Below are positions 54,418 through 63,653 of a stretch of DNA of 64,000 nucleotides, one piece after another. A program made the translations under genes and the position numbers. The notes under the pieces are model-generated. The model was not told the origin of the DNA, ran no database searches, and was given only the letters and a program-made list of their open reading frames with translations. The stretch lies in the NCBI GenBank assembly GCA_026003835.1, contig BPHZ01000003.1, forward strand, positions 248,001 to 312,000, read 5' to 3'. The DNA comes from Herpetosiphonaceae bacterium (GTDB lineage Bacteria; Chloroflexota; Chloroflexia; Chloroflexales; Herpetosiphonaceae). Positions within the stretch are counted from its first letter, which is position 1. The number at the start of each line of letters is the position of its first letter.

Positions 54418-55002
54418 GTGGCAGAGCAGGATCTGAACAAAGACCAACCTCAGCCGGGGCCGGCGGAGCATGATGACCGCCGATGGTATGTGATCCATAC
54501 CTACTCGGGGTATGAGAATAAGGTCAAGCAAAATCTGGAGCATCGCATCGAGTCGATGGAGATGCAAGACCAGATCTTCCGCGTGATTGTGCCGACCGAA
54601 GAAGAGATTGAGATTAAGAATGGTCAGCGCCGAACGGTGCAGAAGAAGGTCTTTCCAGGCTACGTGTTGGTCCAGATGAAGCTAACCGACGACTCCTGGT
54701 ATGTGGTCCGCAATACGCCTGGTGTGACGAGCTTTGTGGGTATGGGGACGAAGCCTACTCCACTGGAGGATGAGGAGGTCAAGGCTATTCTCAAACAGAT
54801 GGAGGAGGAGGCGCCCCGGGTTAAGGTTAACTATCAGGTCGGCCAGGCAGTTAAAATTATCGATGGTCCGTTCACAGACTTTGAGGGTGTCGTGGACGCG
54901 ATCGATCAGGAGCGTGGGCGTGTTCGCGTGCTCGTCTCATTCTTCGGCCGCGAGGCACCCGTAGAGCTTGATTTTCTTCAGGTCGAGAGGCTTGTTGAGT
55001 AG
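54418..55002 (+). CDS. nusG: Transcription termination/antitermination protein NusG
   Basis: 194 residues from GTG 54418 after GAGGAG. The NGN domain begins RRWYVIHTYSGYENKVKQNL, with FPGYVLVQMKLTDDSWYVVR. The KOW domain has VGQAVKIIDGPFTDFEGVVD. It couples RNA polymerase to ribosomes or Rho. About 20 residues precede the core, a Q/P-rich tail. Confidence 0.96.
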   Translation: MAEQDLNKDQPQPGPAEHDDRRWYVIHTYSGYENKVKQNLEHRIESMEMQDQIFRVIVPTEEEIEIKNGQRRTVQKKVFPGYVLVQMKLTDDSWYVVRNTPGVTSFVGMGTKPTPLEDEEVKAILKQMEEEAPRVKVNYQVGQAVKIIDGPFTDFEGVVDAIDQERGRVRVLVSFFGREAPVELDFLQVERLVE

Positions 55003-55100
55003 CGTGCCTTTCCATCTGTTCGAGGGATGGGGTAACTCGGTTGCCTCATCTGTCTTTCGGCTGATGAAGGCAGTGATTGTTTTGTTTGAAGGAGTAAACA

Positions 55101-55526
55101 GTGGCCAAGAAAGTTGTGGGAGTCGTTTCGCTCCAGCTCCCCGCAGGGAAGGCCAACCCGGCGCCGCCCGTCGGTCCCGCTCTCGGCGGCTACGGTATCA
55201 ACATCATGGCCTTCTGCAAGGAGTATAACGAGAAGACAGCGGCGCAGGCCGGCTCGATCATCCCGGTCGAGATTACGATCTATGCTGATCGCTCGTTCAC
55301 CTTCATCCTGAAGACTCCTCCAGCGGCGGACCTGCTGCGCAAAGCTGCCGGCATCGAAAAGGGGTCCGGCAGTGCTGGTCGCACGACGGCGGGGAAGATC
55401 ACCCGTAAGCAGTTGCGGGAGATCGCTGAGATGAAGATGAAGGATCTGAATGCGGTCGATATCGAGGGTGCGGAGAAGACGATCGCCGGCACTGCTCGCA
55501 GCATGGGCATTCAGATTGTTGACTAG
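55101..55526 (+). CDS. rplK: 50S ribosomal protein L11
   Basis: 141 residues from GTG 55101 behind AAGGAG. Begins [20 protein letters not shown], with [19 protein letters not shown], the L11 signature, and the C-terminal rRNA-binding domain ([19 protein letters not shown]). First of the rplK-rplA pair. Confidence 0.97.
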   Translation: MAKKVVGVVSLQLPAGKANPAPPVGPALGGYGINIMAFCKEYNEKTAAQAGSIIPVEITIYADRSFTFILKTPPAADLLRKAAGIEKGSGSAGRTTAGKITRKQLREIAEMKMKDLNAVDIEGAEKTIAGTARSMGIQIVD

Positions 55527-55605
55527 TGCAGGTAAGGTACCTGCTTGTCTATAGGTGGCAGGGCCGTGATCGGCCCGATAACGACCACAAGGAGAGATCG
55601 AAATT

Positions 55606-56331
55606 ATGGCACAGAAGCACGGTAAGAAGTATCTCGCCGCAGTCGCAAAGGTTGACTTGTCCAGGCACTATACACCGGAAGAGGCGGTAGAGCTGGTCAA
55701 GGAGACCTCGTATACCAACTTTGATGCGACCGTGGAGGCCCATCTGCGGCTGGGAATCGACCCTCGCCATGCCGACCAGCAAGTGCGCAGCACTGCGTCG
55801 CTGCCTCATGGCACCGGTAAGCAGGTGCGGGTTCTGGTTTTCGCCCAGGGTGAGGGAGAGCTGCGCGCCCGTGAGGCCGGGGCTGATATTGTCGGTGGTG
55901 ATGAGCTGATCCAACGCATCGAGAAGGAGAACTTCCTTGACTTCGATGTTGCCGTCGCTACCCCCGATATGATGGGTAAGGTTGGCCGGCTGGGCCGCAT
56001 TCTTGGCCGCCGTGGCCTTATGCCTAATCCCAAGAGCGGAACGGTAGTGCAGTCGGCTGATCTGCCGCGGGTGATCAACGAAGTCAAGCGTGGTAAAGTT
56101 GAGTTCCGCAACGATAAGACGGGCCTGCTGCACGTCGCCATCGGCAAGGTTAGCTTCAGCAAGGAGCAGATCCTTGACAACTTTGCCGCGCTGATGGAGG
56201 CTGTTAAGGCCGCCAAGCCGAGCGGCGCGAAGGGGACCTATATCAAGAGTGTGACTCTTACCAGCACGATGGGGCCCGGCATCAAGGTCGATCCAGCTGC
56301 CGCCCAGGCGTTGAGCGCGTCGGCTGATTAA
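55606..56331 (+). CDS. rplA: 50S ribosomal protein L1
   Basis: 241 residues. [20 protein letters not shown] at the start, then [20 protein letters not shown] and [20 protein letters not shown], the L1 signature. L1 binds 23S rRNA at the E site and represses its own mRNA in many bacteria. It follows rplK by 79 bases with AAGGAGAG as ribosome site. Confidence 0.97.
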   Translation: MAQKHGKKYLAAVAKVDLSRHYTPEEAVELVKETSYTNFDATVEAHLRLGIDPRHADQQVRSTASLPHGTGKQVRVLVFAQGEGELRAREAGADIVGGDELIQRIEKENFLDFDVAVATPDMMGKVGRLGRILGRRGLMPNPKSGTVVQSADLPRVINEVKRGKVEFRNDKTGLLHVAIGKVSFSKEQILDNFAALMEAVKAAKPSGAKGTYIKSVTLTSTMGPGIKVDPAAAQALSASAD

Positions 56332-56369
56332 TCGACCTCACAAGCTGTGACAACATGGCGTAAAATATG

Positions 56370-56378
56370 TGATATAAT
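56370..56378 (+). promoter_or_regulatory. Extended -10 promoter upstream of rplJ
   Basis: TGATATAAT, an extended -10, lies in an AT-rich dip after rplA. The -35 is weak. It would start the rplJL transcript through the L10 leader. Confidence 0.6.
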
Positions 56379-56420
56379 TGACGCCGGTTGACCATCGGTC
56401 AAACACACCAACTGTATAGC

Positions 56421-56543
56421 CAGAGACAGCAGGCGCTCTACAGAGCTTAATGGCCGGCCATGGCCGCCCGCCGAGGCAGTACTGAGCAGCGGAAAGATGC
56501 GTATCTGCCCCTGCGTGCTGTCTCTGGCGCGCAGGGGTTTTTT
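56421..56543 (+). ncRNA. L10 leader with attenuator (rplJL 5' UTR)
   Basis: CAGAGACAGCA at 56421-56431 pairs with TGCTGTCTCTG at 56516-56526, an 11-base-pair closing stem over an about 85-base internal region. Inside and after it, CCCCTGCG (56508-56515) and CGCAGGGG (56530-56537) form a competing terminator stem followed by six T. The two structures cannot form together. L10-L12 binding to the leader is the known control, so excess L10 would favour one of the two folds and stop rplJL transcription. Confidence 0.82.
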
Positions 56544-56579
56544 ATTGACATTGATCCCGTTATGAAGGGGGGTGACACT

Positions 56580-57116
56580 ATGCCGACCGAGCGAAAGGTG
56601 GAGACCGTACGTGAGCTCGCTGATCGCCTCCAGCGTATGCAGGTGGCGATCGTGACCGACTATCGCGGCCTCTCTGTAGCCGAGATCACGGCTCTCCGCC
56701 GCCAGCTTCGTGAGAAGGGCGCCGAGTTTGTGGTGGCTAAGAATACCCTGACACGCCTTGCCGCCCGTGAGGCCGGCAAGGATGGTATCGAGCCGCTGCT
56801 CGAGGGTCCTACTGCTCTGGCGATTGCCTACGACGATATTCCTGGGATGGCTAAGACTCTTAGCAACTTCCTTAAGGAGTCGAAGAAGGATATCAAAGTT
56901 CGGGGAGGCCTGCTGGGTTCCCAGCTGATTGGCCCGCAGGATCTGGAGCGGCTCGCCACGATGCCGACCCGCGAGCAGAGTATCGCTAAGGTCTTGGGCG
57001 GTGTTCAGGCGCCGGCCAGCCGTATCGTTGGCGCGCTCAATGGGGTGATGCGCAATATCGCCTACATTCTGAAGGCGTACTCCGAGAAGGAGGGCGCTGC
57101 AACTTCTGCATCGTAA
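56580..57116 (+). CDS. rplJ: 50S ribosomal protein L10
   Basis: 178 residues from ATG 56580 after AAGGGGGG; the frame is open upstream but there it is the leader RNA. Begins [20 protein letters not shown], with [20 protein letters not shown] and [13 protein letters not shown]. The C-terminal helix binds L7/L12 dimers. Controlled by the L10 leader just upstream. Confidence 0.97.
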   Translation: MPTERKVETVRELADRLQRMQVAIVTDYRGLSVAEITALRRQLREKGAEFVVAKNTLTRLAAREAGKDGIEPLLEGPTALAIAYDDIPGMAKTLSNFLKESKKDIKVRGGLLGSQLIGPQDLERLATMPTREQSIAKVLGGVQAPASRIVGALNGVMRNIAYILKAYSEKEGAATSAS

Positions 57117-57216
57117 GGTTCAGTGATTTGCCCGGCTATGCCGGCACGATCCTCAGCCTGCTGAGGTGTCATACGGGCTTCGTTCCTTGTAGAGAATCAT
57201 TTGGAGGAATAAAACA

Positions 57217-57618
57217 ATGCCATCTGATAAAGTTCAGAACATCCTTGAAGAGATCAAGGGCCTGACGCTTCTTGAGGCCTCCGAGCTGGCGAAGGCGATG
57301 GAGGAGGCTTTTGGTGTGACCGCTGCGGCTCCTGTGGCTTTCGCTGCTCCCGGTGCCGTTCCCGCCGCTGCGGGTGCTGAGGCTGCCCCGGCCGCCGAGG
57401 AGAAGACCGAGTTCGATGTTATCCTCAAGGCTGTCGATGCCGCCAAGAAGATTGGCGTCATCAAGGTTGTCCGTGAGCTTACCGCTCTGGGCCTGAAGGA
57501 GGCCAAGGACCTGGTCGAAGGTGCGCCGAAGCCGGTCAAGGAAGGTGTCTCGAAGGAGGAGGCCGAGGCTGCCCGCGCTAAGCTGGTCGAGGCCGGCGCC
57601 GAGGTCGAGGTCAAGTAA
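57217..57618 (+). CDS. rplL: 50S ribosomal protein L7/L12
   Basis: 133 residues. An N-terminal dimerising helix ([20 protein letters not shown]), an Ala/Pro-rich hinge, and the C-terminal domain [40 protein letters not shown]. It recruits translation factors to the ribosome. rpoB does not follow, unlike in many bacteria; a hairpin and a convergent ndk gene do. Confidence 0.97.
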   Translation: MPSDKVQNILEEIKGLTLLEASELAKAMEEAFGVTAAAPVAFAAPGAVPAAAGAEAAPAAEEKTEFDVILKAVDAAKKIGVIKVVRELTALGLKEAKDLVEGAPKPVKEGVSKEEAEAARAKLVEAGAEVEVK

Positions 57619-57679
57619 CAACTCCAGGGAAGCTCCCACCCACTGTGGTGGGCGGCGCTTCTCTAGCTCTGCCGAACAC

Positions 57680-57714
57680 CAGCGAGGGCGTCCGGAGATC
57701 GGACGCCCTCGCTG
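57680..57714. terminator. Bidirectional hairpin between rplL and ndk
   Basis: CAGCGAGGGCGTCCG pairs perfectly over 15 bases with CGGACGCCCTCGCTG, loop GAGAT. No T run. Lies between convergent genes and could stop transcription from both sides. Confidence 0.75.
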
Positions 57715-57751
57715 CTGCTATCGCTATCAAACTGTCTCTCTCATCTGGCAG

Positions 57752-58207
57752 CTACTCGCGGATCCAGCGCTCGTTGCTGCGCTCGTAACGGACTAGCTCT
57801 TCCTCCTTGAAAAAAAGAGCCACCTCTCTGGCGCCACTCTCCGGCGAGTCTGACCCATGAATCAGGTTGCGGCCAATCTCAACGGCAAAATCGCCGCGGA
57901 TCGTGCCCGGCGCTGCGCTGGCCGGATTTGTCGCGCCCATAGTGTTGCGCACAACCTGCACTGCATCTTTGCCCTCAATTACGCCGACAACCACCGGGCC
58001 GGAGGTAATGTATTCTACAAGCCCCGGGAAGAAGGGCTTCCCTTCGTGAGCCGCGTAGTGCTTGCGCGCCAGATCCTCATTGATCTGCATTAGTTTGAGC
58101 CCCACTAGCTTGAGCCCGCGCTGTTCGAGGCGAGTAAGGATGGGTCCGATCAGACCACGCTGGACAGCATCTGGTTTAAGAATGATGAGCGTCTGTTCCT
58201 GTGCCAT
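57752..58207 (-). CDS. ndk: Nucleoside diphosphate kinase
   Basis: 151 residues from ATG 58207 behind AAGGAGG. AQEQTLIILKPDAVQRGLIG at the start, then YITSGPVVVGVIEGKDAV and the catalytic-His segment GRNLIHGSDSPESG. It moves the terminal phosphate among nucleoside triphosphates through phospho-His. A single-gene unit convergent with rplL. Confidence 0.97.
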   Translation of the reverse strand: MAQEQTLIILKPDAVQRGLIGPILTRLEQRGLKLVGLKLMQINEDLARKHYAAHEGKPFFPGLVEYITSGPVVVGVIEGKDAVQVVRNTMGATNPASAAPGTIRGDFAVEIGRNLIHGSDSPESGAREVALFFKEEELVRYERSNERWIRE

Positions 58208-58331
58208 GAAATGAAAGACCTCCTTGTACAGTGTAAAAGATTCACACAGGAAGGCCGTCGCAGGACGGCCCTCCCCAGTGCGCACTGCGCACTCCTGCAA
58301 ATTGTACAGCCGGGATATGCACAGCTCCCGG

Positions 58332-58679
58332 CTAGATGGGCACTGCTTCGCTGATGCGCTTAGCAGCGCGTCGCATTTCCATCTTGACCAGTCCGAGGTT
58401 GACCATTCGTTGGGTAATGACCACCAGGATCAACTCGCGGGCCTCAAGAAGGAGGATTGATCCATTCTGAGCGTCGATAATTGAGTCGATGAGTGTGCCG
58501 ATGCCGATGCGCTTGGTTGCTTTGTCGATTTCCCCGAAAACTGCAGCCGACATCGCACCCAGAATCTCTGCATCCTCTTCTTCGAGCAGGGTACTGGCAA
58601 CGACAAGGCCGTCTTTGCCGACGAGCAAGCTACCGATGACTCCATCGACACGAAGCAGATCCTCCACAATTTTCCGCAT
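58332..58679 (-). CDS. Roadblock/LC7 domain protein
   Basis: 115 residues. The whole protein is one Roadblock/LC7 fold: VDGVIGSLLVGKDGLVVAST, then ILGAMSAAVFGEIDKATKRI and a long beta hairpin. AAAGGG precedes the start. Bacterial members such as MglB dimerise and act on small Ras-like GTPases. No GTPase gene is here, but the gene lies 52 bases downstream of a large TPR protein on the same strand, so both are probably one transcript. Confidence 0.9.
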   Translation of the reverse strand: MRKIVEDLLRVDGVIGSLLVGKDGLVVASTLLEEEDAEILGAMSAAVFGEIDKATKRIGIGTLIDSIIDAQNGSILLLEARELILVVITQRMVNLGLVKMEMRRAAKRISEAVPI

Positions 58680-58731
58680 ACGTGCGCCCTTTCTACAGAG
58701 ACGTGGGACACCTCAACACCGGGCGACGGCC

Positions 58732-61700
58732 CTATGAACGAGGTTTCGTCAGAACCCAGCTGTATTCGTCCATTGCTTCCCGCCAGCGAGACTGTTTCAT
58801 ATAGGCATCGCCAAGGAGGCGATGGAGGCGATGGAGACGCGCCGGATCGTCGGTGCTGTCGATCATCTCGATCAGATCTTCAACAATCGGATCGAGTAGT
58901 GTTCCGGCTTTGATCAGGTACTTGTAGTGGTCAAGCGCCAGGTCGAACTGGCCGAGCCGCTCGCTCATGCGCGCCAACGCCAGGCGGAGCGGGTGGTTAT
59001 TTGGATCAGCTTCAACCTGCGCCTGAAACTGCATCAAATCTGGTTGATCCTCAGTCTCTTGTCCGGTGGGCTGCTCCACCTGTCTCTGTGCAGAGGGTTG
59101 TTGTTCCGGTGCTCGCTGTTCGACAACTGGCTCGGGCTTCGACGGCTGACTTTCCGCGATGACAGGCTCATGTGCCGATGCTGCCTCGGTATCCTGCCCT
59201 TCAGCTTGTTGATCTGTTTGCTGTGTGGGTAGCTCTAAGTCGAAGTCCAGAGCTGCGATTTCTTCCTCGCTTAGCGCCAACTCTTGTGCAGTTGGTTGCT
59301 GATCTTCTAAGGCCTGCTGCTCATTGAAGGTAGCAATCTCCTCGTCGCTAAGGCCCAGCTCGGCGAGCGAGAAGGGTTGCAGCTCGGGCTCTTCGGCTTC
59401 TGCTTGTTCCTCGGCTACGGGCGCTTCCTGCTCGCCGCCCTGCAGCGCGGCAATCTCCTCGTCGCTGAGGCCCAGCTCGGCGAGTGAGAAGGGCTGCAGC
59501 TCGGGCTCTTCGGCCTCTGGCTGGCTATCGGGCGCTTCCTGCTCGCCGCCCTGCAGCGCGGCAATCTCCTCGTCGCTGAGGCCCAGCTCGGCGAGCGAGA
59601 AGGGTTGCAGCTCGGGCTCTTCGGCTTCTGCTTGTTCCTCGGCTACGGGCGCTTCCTGCTCGCCGCCCTGCAGCGCGGCAATCTCCTCGTCGCTGAGGCC
59701 CAGCTCGGCAAGCGAGAAGGGCTGCAGCTCGGGCTCTTCTGTAGATACCGCTTCGTCAAAAGAGGCTTCCATATCGATAACTTCGTCGCCGTCGCGAATC
59801 TCGATGCCCATCCGGTGGAGCTGCATACCAAGATCTTCGATCTGCTCTGCCTGAGCTTCAGGATCTTCGAAATAGGAGATGATATTGCTGACATCAACGT
59901 ATCCCTGCCGGCGCCCTAACTCAAACAGTTCCTCAAAGGGCGTCAGTTGTTGATCTGCTACCGGCAGTTCTACAATGTCCGGCTGCTGCTCGCCGCCCTG
60001 CAGCGCGGCAATCTCCTCGTCGCTGAGGCCCAGCTCGGCGAGCGAGAAGGGTTGCAGCTCGGGCTCTTCGGCTTCTGCTTGTTCCTCGGCTACGGGCGCT
60101 TCCTGCTCGCCGGACGGTAACTGCTCGCCGCCCTGCAGCGCGGCAATCTCCTCGTCGCTGAGGCCCAGCTCGGCGAGTGAGAAGGGTTGCAGCTCGGGCT
60201 CTTCGGCTTCTGCTTGTTCCTCGGCTACGGGCGCTTCCTGCTCGCCGCCTTGCAGCGCAGCAATCTCCTCGTCGCTGAGGCCCAGCTCGGCGAGCGAGAA
60301 GGGTTGCAGCTCGGGCTCTTCGGCCTCTGGCTGCTCCTCGGCTACGGGGGTGGACTCCGTACTCTCTCCTGCCGGCGATGCCAGATCCTCTGCCTCTTCG
60401 ACAGCGCTGCGCAGGTCGACATCGTCCAGTGAGAAAATCTCCGGCACGTCTTCATCTGGAACAGGCGTTTCGGAGGGTGACTCCTCTACTGGGCTGAGCT
60501 GGACTTCTTGTCTCCGTTGGAGCAGCTTAGAAAAGATCGAGGGGCCGTCCTCATCTTCCTCGCGTGGCTGTGCACTTACAAAGCCCTGCCTTGTACTGCT
60601 CGGCGTATCTTGCCAGCTAAAGCCCTCCGGCTCTCCAGCGGGCTCATCATAAATTGGGATTTCACGGATCGGGGTACCTGGCTCTGCATCAAGATTTTCA
60701 AAGGCTAGTTCATCGAGTGAGAACGGTTGTAAGTGTGGAGGAAGTCCTAACAGATCTTCATCTGGTGCAACCGGTTTCTGTTCTTGCCCGCCTAGATCGA
60801 GATCCCCAAGAGAGAACGGCTGCAGATTCGCTGGAGGCCCTGTGGGCGCCTGGTGCCGGAGACCGCCCGGCAAGCTTGGTGGCTGGGGTTCCTCCTCAAG
60901 CTCATCAAAAGAGAACGGCTGCAGCCCTGCAAACTCTCCAAGGCCCAGATCCTCGCCCTGCTCCTTTTCTCCTTGTCCAAGAGACAACTCCGGTGCCTCG
61001 AGATCGAGAGCGAACTCTTCAAGTGAGAAGGGTTCAGGCTCGGCAGGTTTTACGGGTCGGGTTTCGAATAGTGGAGCATCCTGGACATGGGGCTGATTTT
61101 GCTGCGGCAAGGCGTCTTCTCGAGGCTCGGTGGGCGGCGAGAGCCAGGAGTCATCGTCACTATCAAGTTCATCGAGTGAGAATGGTTTGACTTCGCTGAC
61201 TAGCCCTGTAGCCGGCTCACTGCGCGGTTGTGCGGGCCTGGAGCGCTCCAGAGTCTCAGTACCGGCAAGCAGCTGCGCCAACAGATCATCATCGCCTGGC
61301 GAGGATACGGGGGCGGGCGCCGGTGTAGCGTGTGCTGGCGGTGCGACCGGCTCCTCATCGAGGCCTTGCAGCCAGGAGCCGGAAAAGAAATCCTCGTCGC
61401 TGAAGGCCGGGGCCTGTGCAGTGGCTGGCTGAGGTGTTTGTACAGGTTGGGCCGCAGCAGCCTGGCGATGCTCTTGCTCGCGGCGTGTCTGTTCCTCCCG
61501 TTGATGCTGCTGCTGTGCTTCCTTCTCACGGCGTGCCTGCTCCTCTCGCCATGCCGCCTCATTCCACTCAGGGACAGTTGTAGCCATCCCCTGGACAGGC
61601 GGAAGGATATCAAAGAGCATACGCGCCATACCGAGATAAGGATCCTGCTCCTGAGCACGCCTCCAGAGTTGCTCGCCCTCAGGCTCCCCGGAGGCAAGCA

Positions 61701-62322
61701 AAATATAGCCCAAAATGAGCCGCGCCTTGAGCACCTCGGGATCTTCGTTGAGAATCGTACGGCAGAGTGTTGCCGCCTCATCCTCCTGGCCGTTGCGCCA
61801 CAGTGCCTCAGCCAGGGCGACTTGAACATCACGGCGGTCGGGTTGGCTGGCAAGCACATCCTCGAACTCCTGGATGGCGTGGGCGAGCATGTGGCCTTTG
61901 GCATAGAGACGAGCCAGTCCTGCTTTGCTGAGGCGTAGCTGCGCGCCCTCGGTACCCTGTGCTTCAGCGTAGAGGCGCAGCAACTGGTTGCGCAGCTCGG
62001 GGAGATCTGGCTTGATCTCCATCGCCTGTTCAAACTCAGCAATGGCTCCCTCCAGATTTCCCTGTCGCTCATAGACAATACCAAGGCCGACGTGGGCTGG
62101 GATGCTCTCAGGATCGGCTTGGAGGACCTGCTTGAAAGCCTTGACAGCTTCGTCGAGTCGCTGCTGACTTAGATAGGCCTCGCCGAGGAGCCTATAGGCT
62201 TCGATAAAATGGGGAACGTGCGCGAGGAGATGCTGCGAGATACCGACTGCCCGGTCAATTGCGCCCGTCTCCAGAGCATGCCGCGCCTCATCATACAGGG
62301 ACTGAATGGTTACCGTTGCCAT
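58732..62322 (-). CDS. Large TPR protein with QPFSLAEL tandem repeats and sigma-1.1-like segment
   Basis: 1196 residues, with AAAGGAGCG before the start. N-terminal TPR repeats (about 1-235, for example AYRLLGEAYLSQQRLDEAVK) are followed by a Q/E/R low-complexity linker. A long acidic region holds many copies of a QPFSL-x-EL motif, seven of which (about 665-1005) are near-identical blocks ELQPFSLAELGLSDEEIA. Between copies three and four, about residues 790-852, is a segment ELFELGRRQGYVDVSN, QIEDLGMQLHRMGIEIRD resembling sigma-70 region 1.1. C-terminal TPRs (about 1085-1190) close the protein. No enzyme motif; a scaffold role is inferred. It overlaps no neighbour. Confidence 0.85.
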   Translation of the reverse strand: MATVTIQSLYDEARHALETGAIDRAVGISQHLLAHVPHFIEAYRLLGEAYLSQQRLDEAVKAFKQVLQADPESIPAHVGLGIVYERQGNLEGAIAEFEQAMEIKPDLPELRNQLLRLYAEAQGTEGAQLRLSKAGLARLYAKGHMLAHAIQEFEDVLASQPDRRDVQVALAEALWRNGQEDEAATLCRTILNEDPEVLKARLILGYILLASGEPEGEQLWRRAQEQDPYLGMARMLFDILPPVQGMATTVPEWNEAAWREEQARREKEAQQQHQREEQTRREQEHRQAAAAQPVQTPQPATAQAPAFSDEDFFSGSWLQGLDEEPVAPPAHATPAPAPVSSPGDDDLLAQLLAGTETLERSRPAQPRSEPATGLVSEVKPFSLDELDSDDDSWLSPPTEPREDALPQQNQPHVQDAPLFETRPVKPAEPEPFSLEEFALDLEAPELSLGQGEKEQGEDLGLGEFAGLQPFSFDELEEEPQPPSLPGGLRHQAPTGPPANLQPFSLGDLDLGGQEQKPVAPDEDLLGLPPHLQPFSLDELAFENLDAEPGTPIREIPIYDEPAGEPEGFSWQDTPSSTRQGFVSAQPREEDEDGPSIFSKLLQRRQEVQLSPVEESPSETPVPDEDVPEIFSLDDVDLRSAVEEAEDLASPAGESTESTPVAEEQPEAEEPELQPFSLAELGLSDEEIAALQGGEQEAPVAEEQAEAEEPELQPFSLAELGLSDEEIAALQGGEQLPSGEQEAPVAEEQAEAEEPELQPFSLAELGLSDEEIAALQGGEQQPDIVELPVADQQLTPFEELFELGRRQGYVDVSNIISYFEDPEAQAEQIEDLGMQLHRMGIEIRDGDEVIDMEASFDEAVSTEEPELQPFSLAELGLSDEEIAALQGGEQEAPVAEEQAEAEEPELQPFSLAELGLSDEEIAALQGGEQEAPDSQPEAEEPELQPFSLAELGLSDEEIAALQGGEQEAPVAEEQAEAEEPELQPFSLAELGLSDEEIATFNEQQALEDQQPTAQELALSEEEIAALDFDLELPTQQTDQQAEGQDTEAASAHEPVIAESQPSKPEPVVEQRAPEQQPSAQRQVEQPTGQETEDQPDLMQFQAQVEADPNNHPLRLALARMSERLGQFDLALDHYKYLIKAGTLLDPIVEDLIEMIDSTDDPARLHRLHRLLGDAYMKQSRWREAMDEYSWVLTKPRS
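59330..60320 (-). repeat. Seven-copy coding repeat inside the TPR gene
   Basis: Near-identical blocks of about 111-141 bases begin near 59336, 59451, 59563, 59679, 60007, 60145 and 60259. Each encodes ELQPFSLAELGLSDEEIA plus an acidic linker. The sigma-1.1-like segment sits in the gap between 59755 and 59990. Recent expansion is suggested by low divergence at both base and residue level. Such repeats can misassemble. Confidence 0.85.
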
Positions 62323-62582
62323 GCTCGCTCCTTTACCGGCCGCCGCGCGGCAGCAACCCGACTAATAAACCCTTTACGGATGATCGTCAGCGATCAGCGT
62401 ATCAGCGCCATACAGAACCTGGTTTGGCGTAAAACTCTTGACTATTATAGCGTACAGGCCTATGCAGTGCAAGGGGCGTGCGCATAATCGTCCAGCTCTT
62501 TCCCCCTTATGTGAAGGGAGGCTGATTGCGGATCCAATGAGTCATGTACGCTCTATTTGGTTCTCCAGGTGGAGCATCAGCG
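62323..62582. other. Intergenic region upstream of TPR gene
   Basis: 260 bases between two minus-strand genes. Mixed GC, with no clear ORF. No convincing promoter pair was found, but the TPR/Roadblock promoter must lie here. Confidence 0.4.
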
Positions 62583-63002
62583 CTACGATGTTGTGTTCAT
62601 GAGTGGGATCAATCGGGTGAGTACCGCCTGTAACTCCTCAATCGAGAACGGCTTTGCCAGCACCGCTGTATATGGGTCTGTCCGGAGCTGCTCCTCCTGA
62701 TCCAGGAAGCGGTTGATGGCGGCGGTACAGATGATGACTGGAAGCCTGGCGGTTGCGGCGTGCCCCCGTAGTTGCTTGAGCAGTGTAATGCCATCGATAC
62801 CGGCCATCATTTGATCCAGCAGCAGCAGATCTGGTGGGGATTCGAGGAGCGCAGGCAGAGCTTCGCTGGCAAAGGAGTAACATCTAATCTCAGATACTCC
62901 AATGTAGTCGAGCATCATCTGCGCTAGTACTTGAAACTCGCCTGAATCGTCCACGATCGCGGCGCGGCGTAGATGGAGCTGAGAAGGTGATTCAGGTGTC
63001 AT
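62583..63002 (-). CDS. Response regulator receiver protein
   Basis: 139 residues. Receiver fold: RRAAIVDDSGEFQVLAQMML, phospho-acceptor Asp in LLLLDQMMAGIDG, PVIICTAAI and LAKPFS with the conserved Lys. The C-terminus has no output domain. The start ATG 63002 is six bases after the HNH gene's stop, so both are co-transcribed. No kinase is adjacent. Confidence 0.88.
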   Translation of the reverse strand: MTPESPSQLHLRRAAIVDDSGEFQVLAQMMLDYIGVSEIRCYSFASEALPALLESPPDLLLLDQMMAGIDGITLLKQLRGHAATARLPVIICTAAINRFLDQEEQLRTDPYTAVLAKPFSIEELQAVLTRLIPLMNTTS

Positions 63003-63008
63003 AGCGTG

Positions 63009-63539
63009 TTATACCTGTTCATAAAGGGAGGCGGGCAGAAATGGGCGCCAGGCCTCTGCGGCTGGTCCTTTGAGCCGCCGCTCAATTGCATAGTACGGGC
63101 CGGCGGGCGGTTGGAATGGCTGGCGCCGAAGCCGCATCCGTGCTTCTTCGGGTGTGCGTCCTCCCTTCCGATGGTTACATACCCGGCAGGCACTGACAAG
63201 ATTCTCCCACGTGTGCTGTCCACCCCGATGGCGTGGGATAATGTGATCGAGCGTCAGATCGTGGGTCTGAATGCCACAATACTGACAGCTATAGTTGTCG
63301 CGCCGAAAGATCTCACGGCGCGACAGCTTGACCACCGCCATAGGGCGCCGGATCAGGTGGCTCAGCCTGATGACGCTGGGGCACCTGATAGAGGCAAACG
63401 AGGTGTGGATGATCTCCTGATTGTAATCCAGGACTTCTGCTTTTCCACACAGCACAAGCACGAGAGCCCGGCGGGCATTGCAGATATTGATTGGCTCATA
63501 GTTGTAATTGAGGACGAGGACGGGTGAATTCATCTCCAT
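63009..63539 (-). CDS. HNH endonuclease family protein
   Basis: 176 residues from ATG 63539 (GGGAG seven bases upstream). The N-terminal part (LVLNYNYEPINICNARRALVL) is a domain common in actinobacterial and Chloroflexota HNH proteins. The HNH core has SCQYCG, LTLDHIIPRHRGGQHTWENL and CRVCNHRKGGRTPEEA: two CxxC pairs hold a structural zinc, and His in DHIIPRHRGG is catalytic. A housekeeping or mobile nuclease; the target is unknown. It precedes a receiver gene. Confidence 0.88.
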   Translation of the reverse strand: MEMNSPVLVLNYNYEPINICNARRALVLVLCGKAEVLDYNQEIIHTSFASIRCPSVIRLSHLIRRPMAVVKLSRREIFRRDNYSCQYCGIQTHDLTLDHIIPRHRGGQHTWENLVSACRVCNHRKGGRTPEEARMRLRRQPFQPPAGPYYAIERRLKGPAAEAWRPFLPASLYEQV

Positions 63540-63653
63540 ATGGACTCCCTGCCTGTGCAGCCCTGGAGAATTGTATCATGGGGTTTACGCTGATGCAATA
63601 GTCTGGCCGGGATGAGACCGCTGTGCCTCCGAGGGTAGGCTGGCCGGAGCGAT

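Noticed and set aside
59330..60320. CRISPR-like periodic repeats
   Set aside because: The repeat is in one long coding frame, and unit and linker are both translated.
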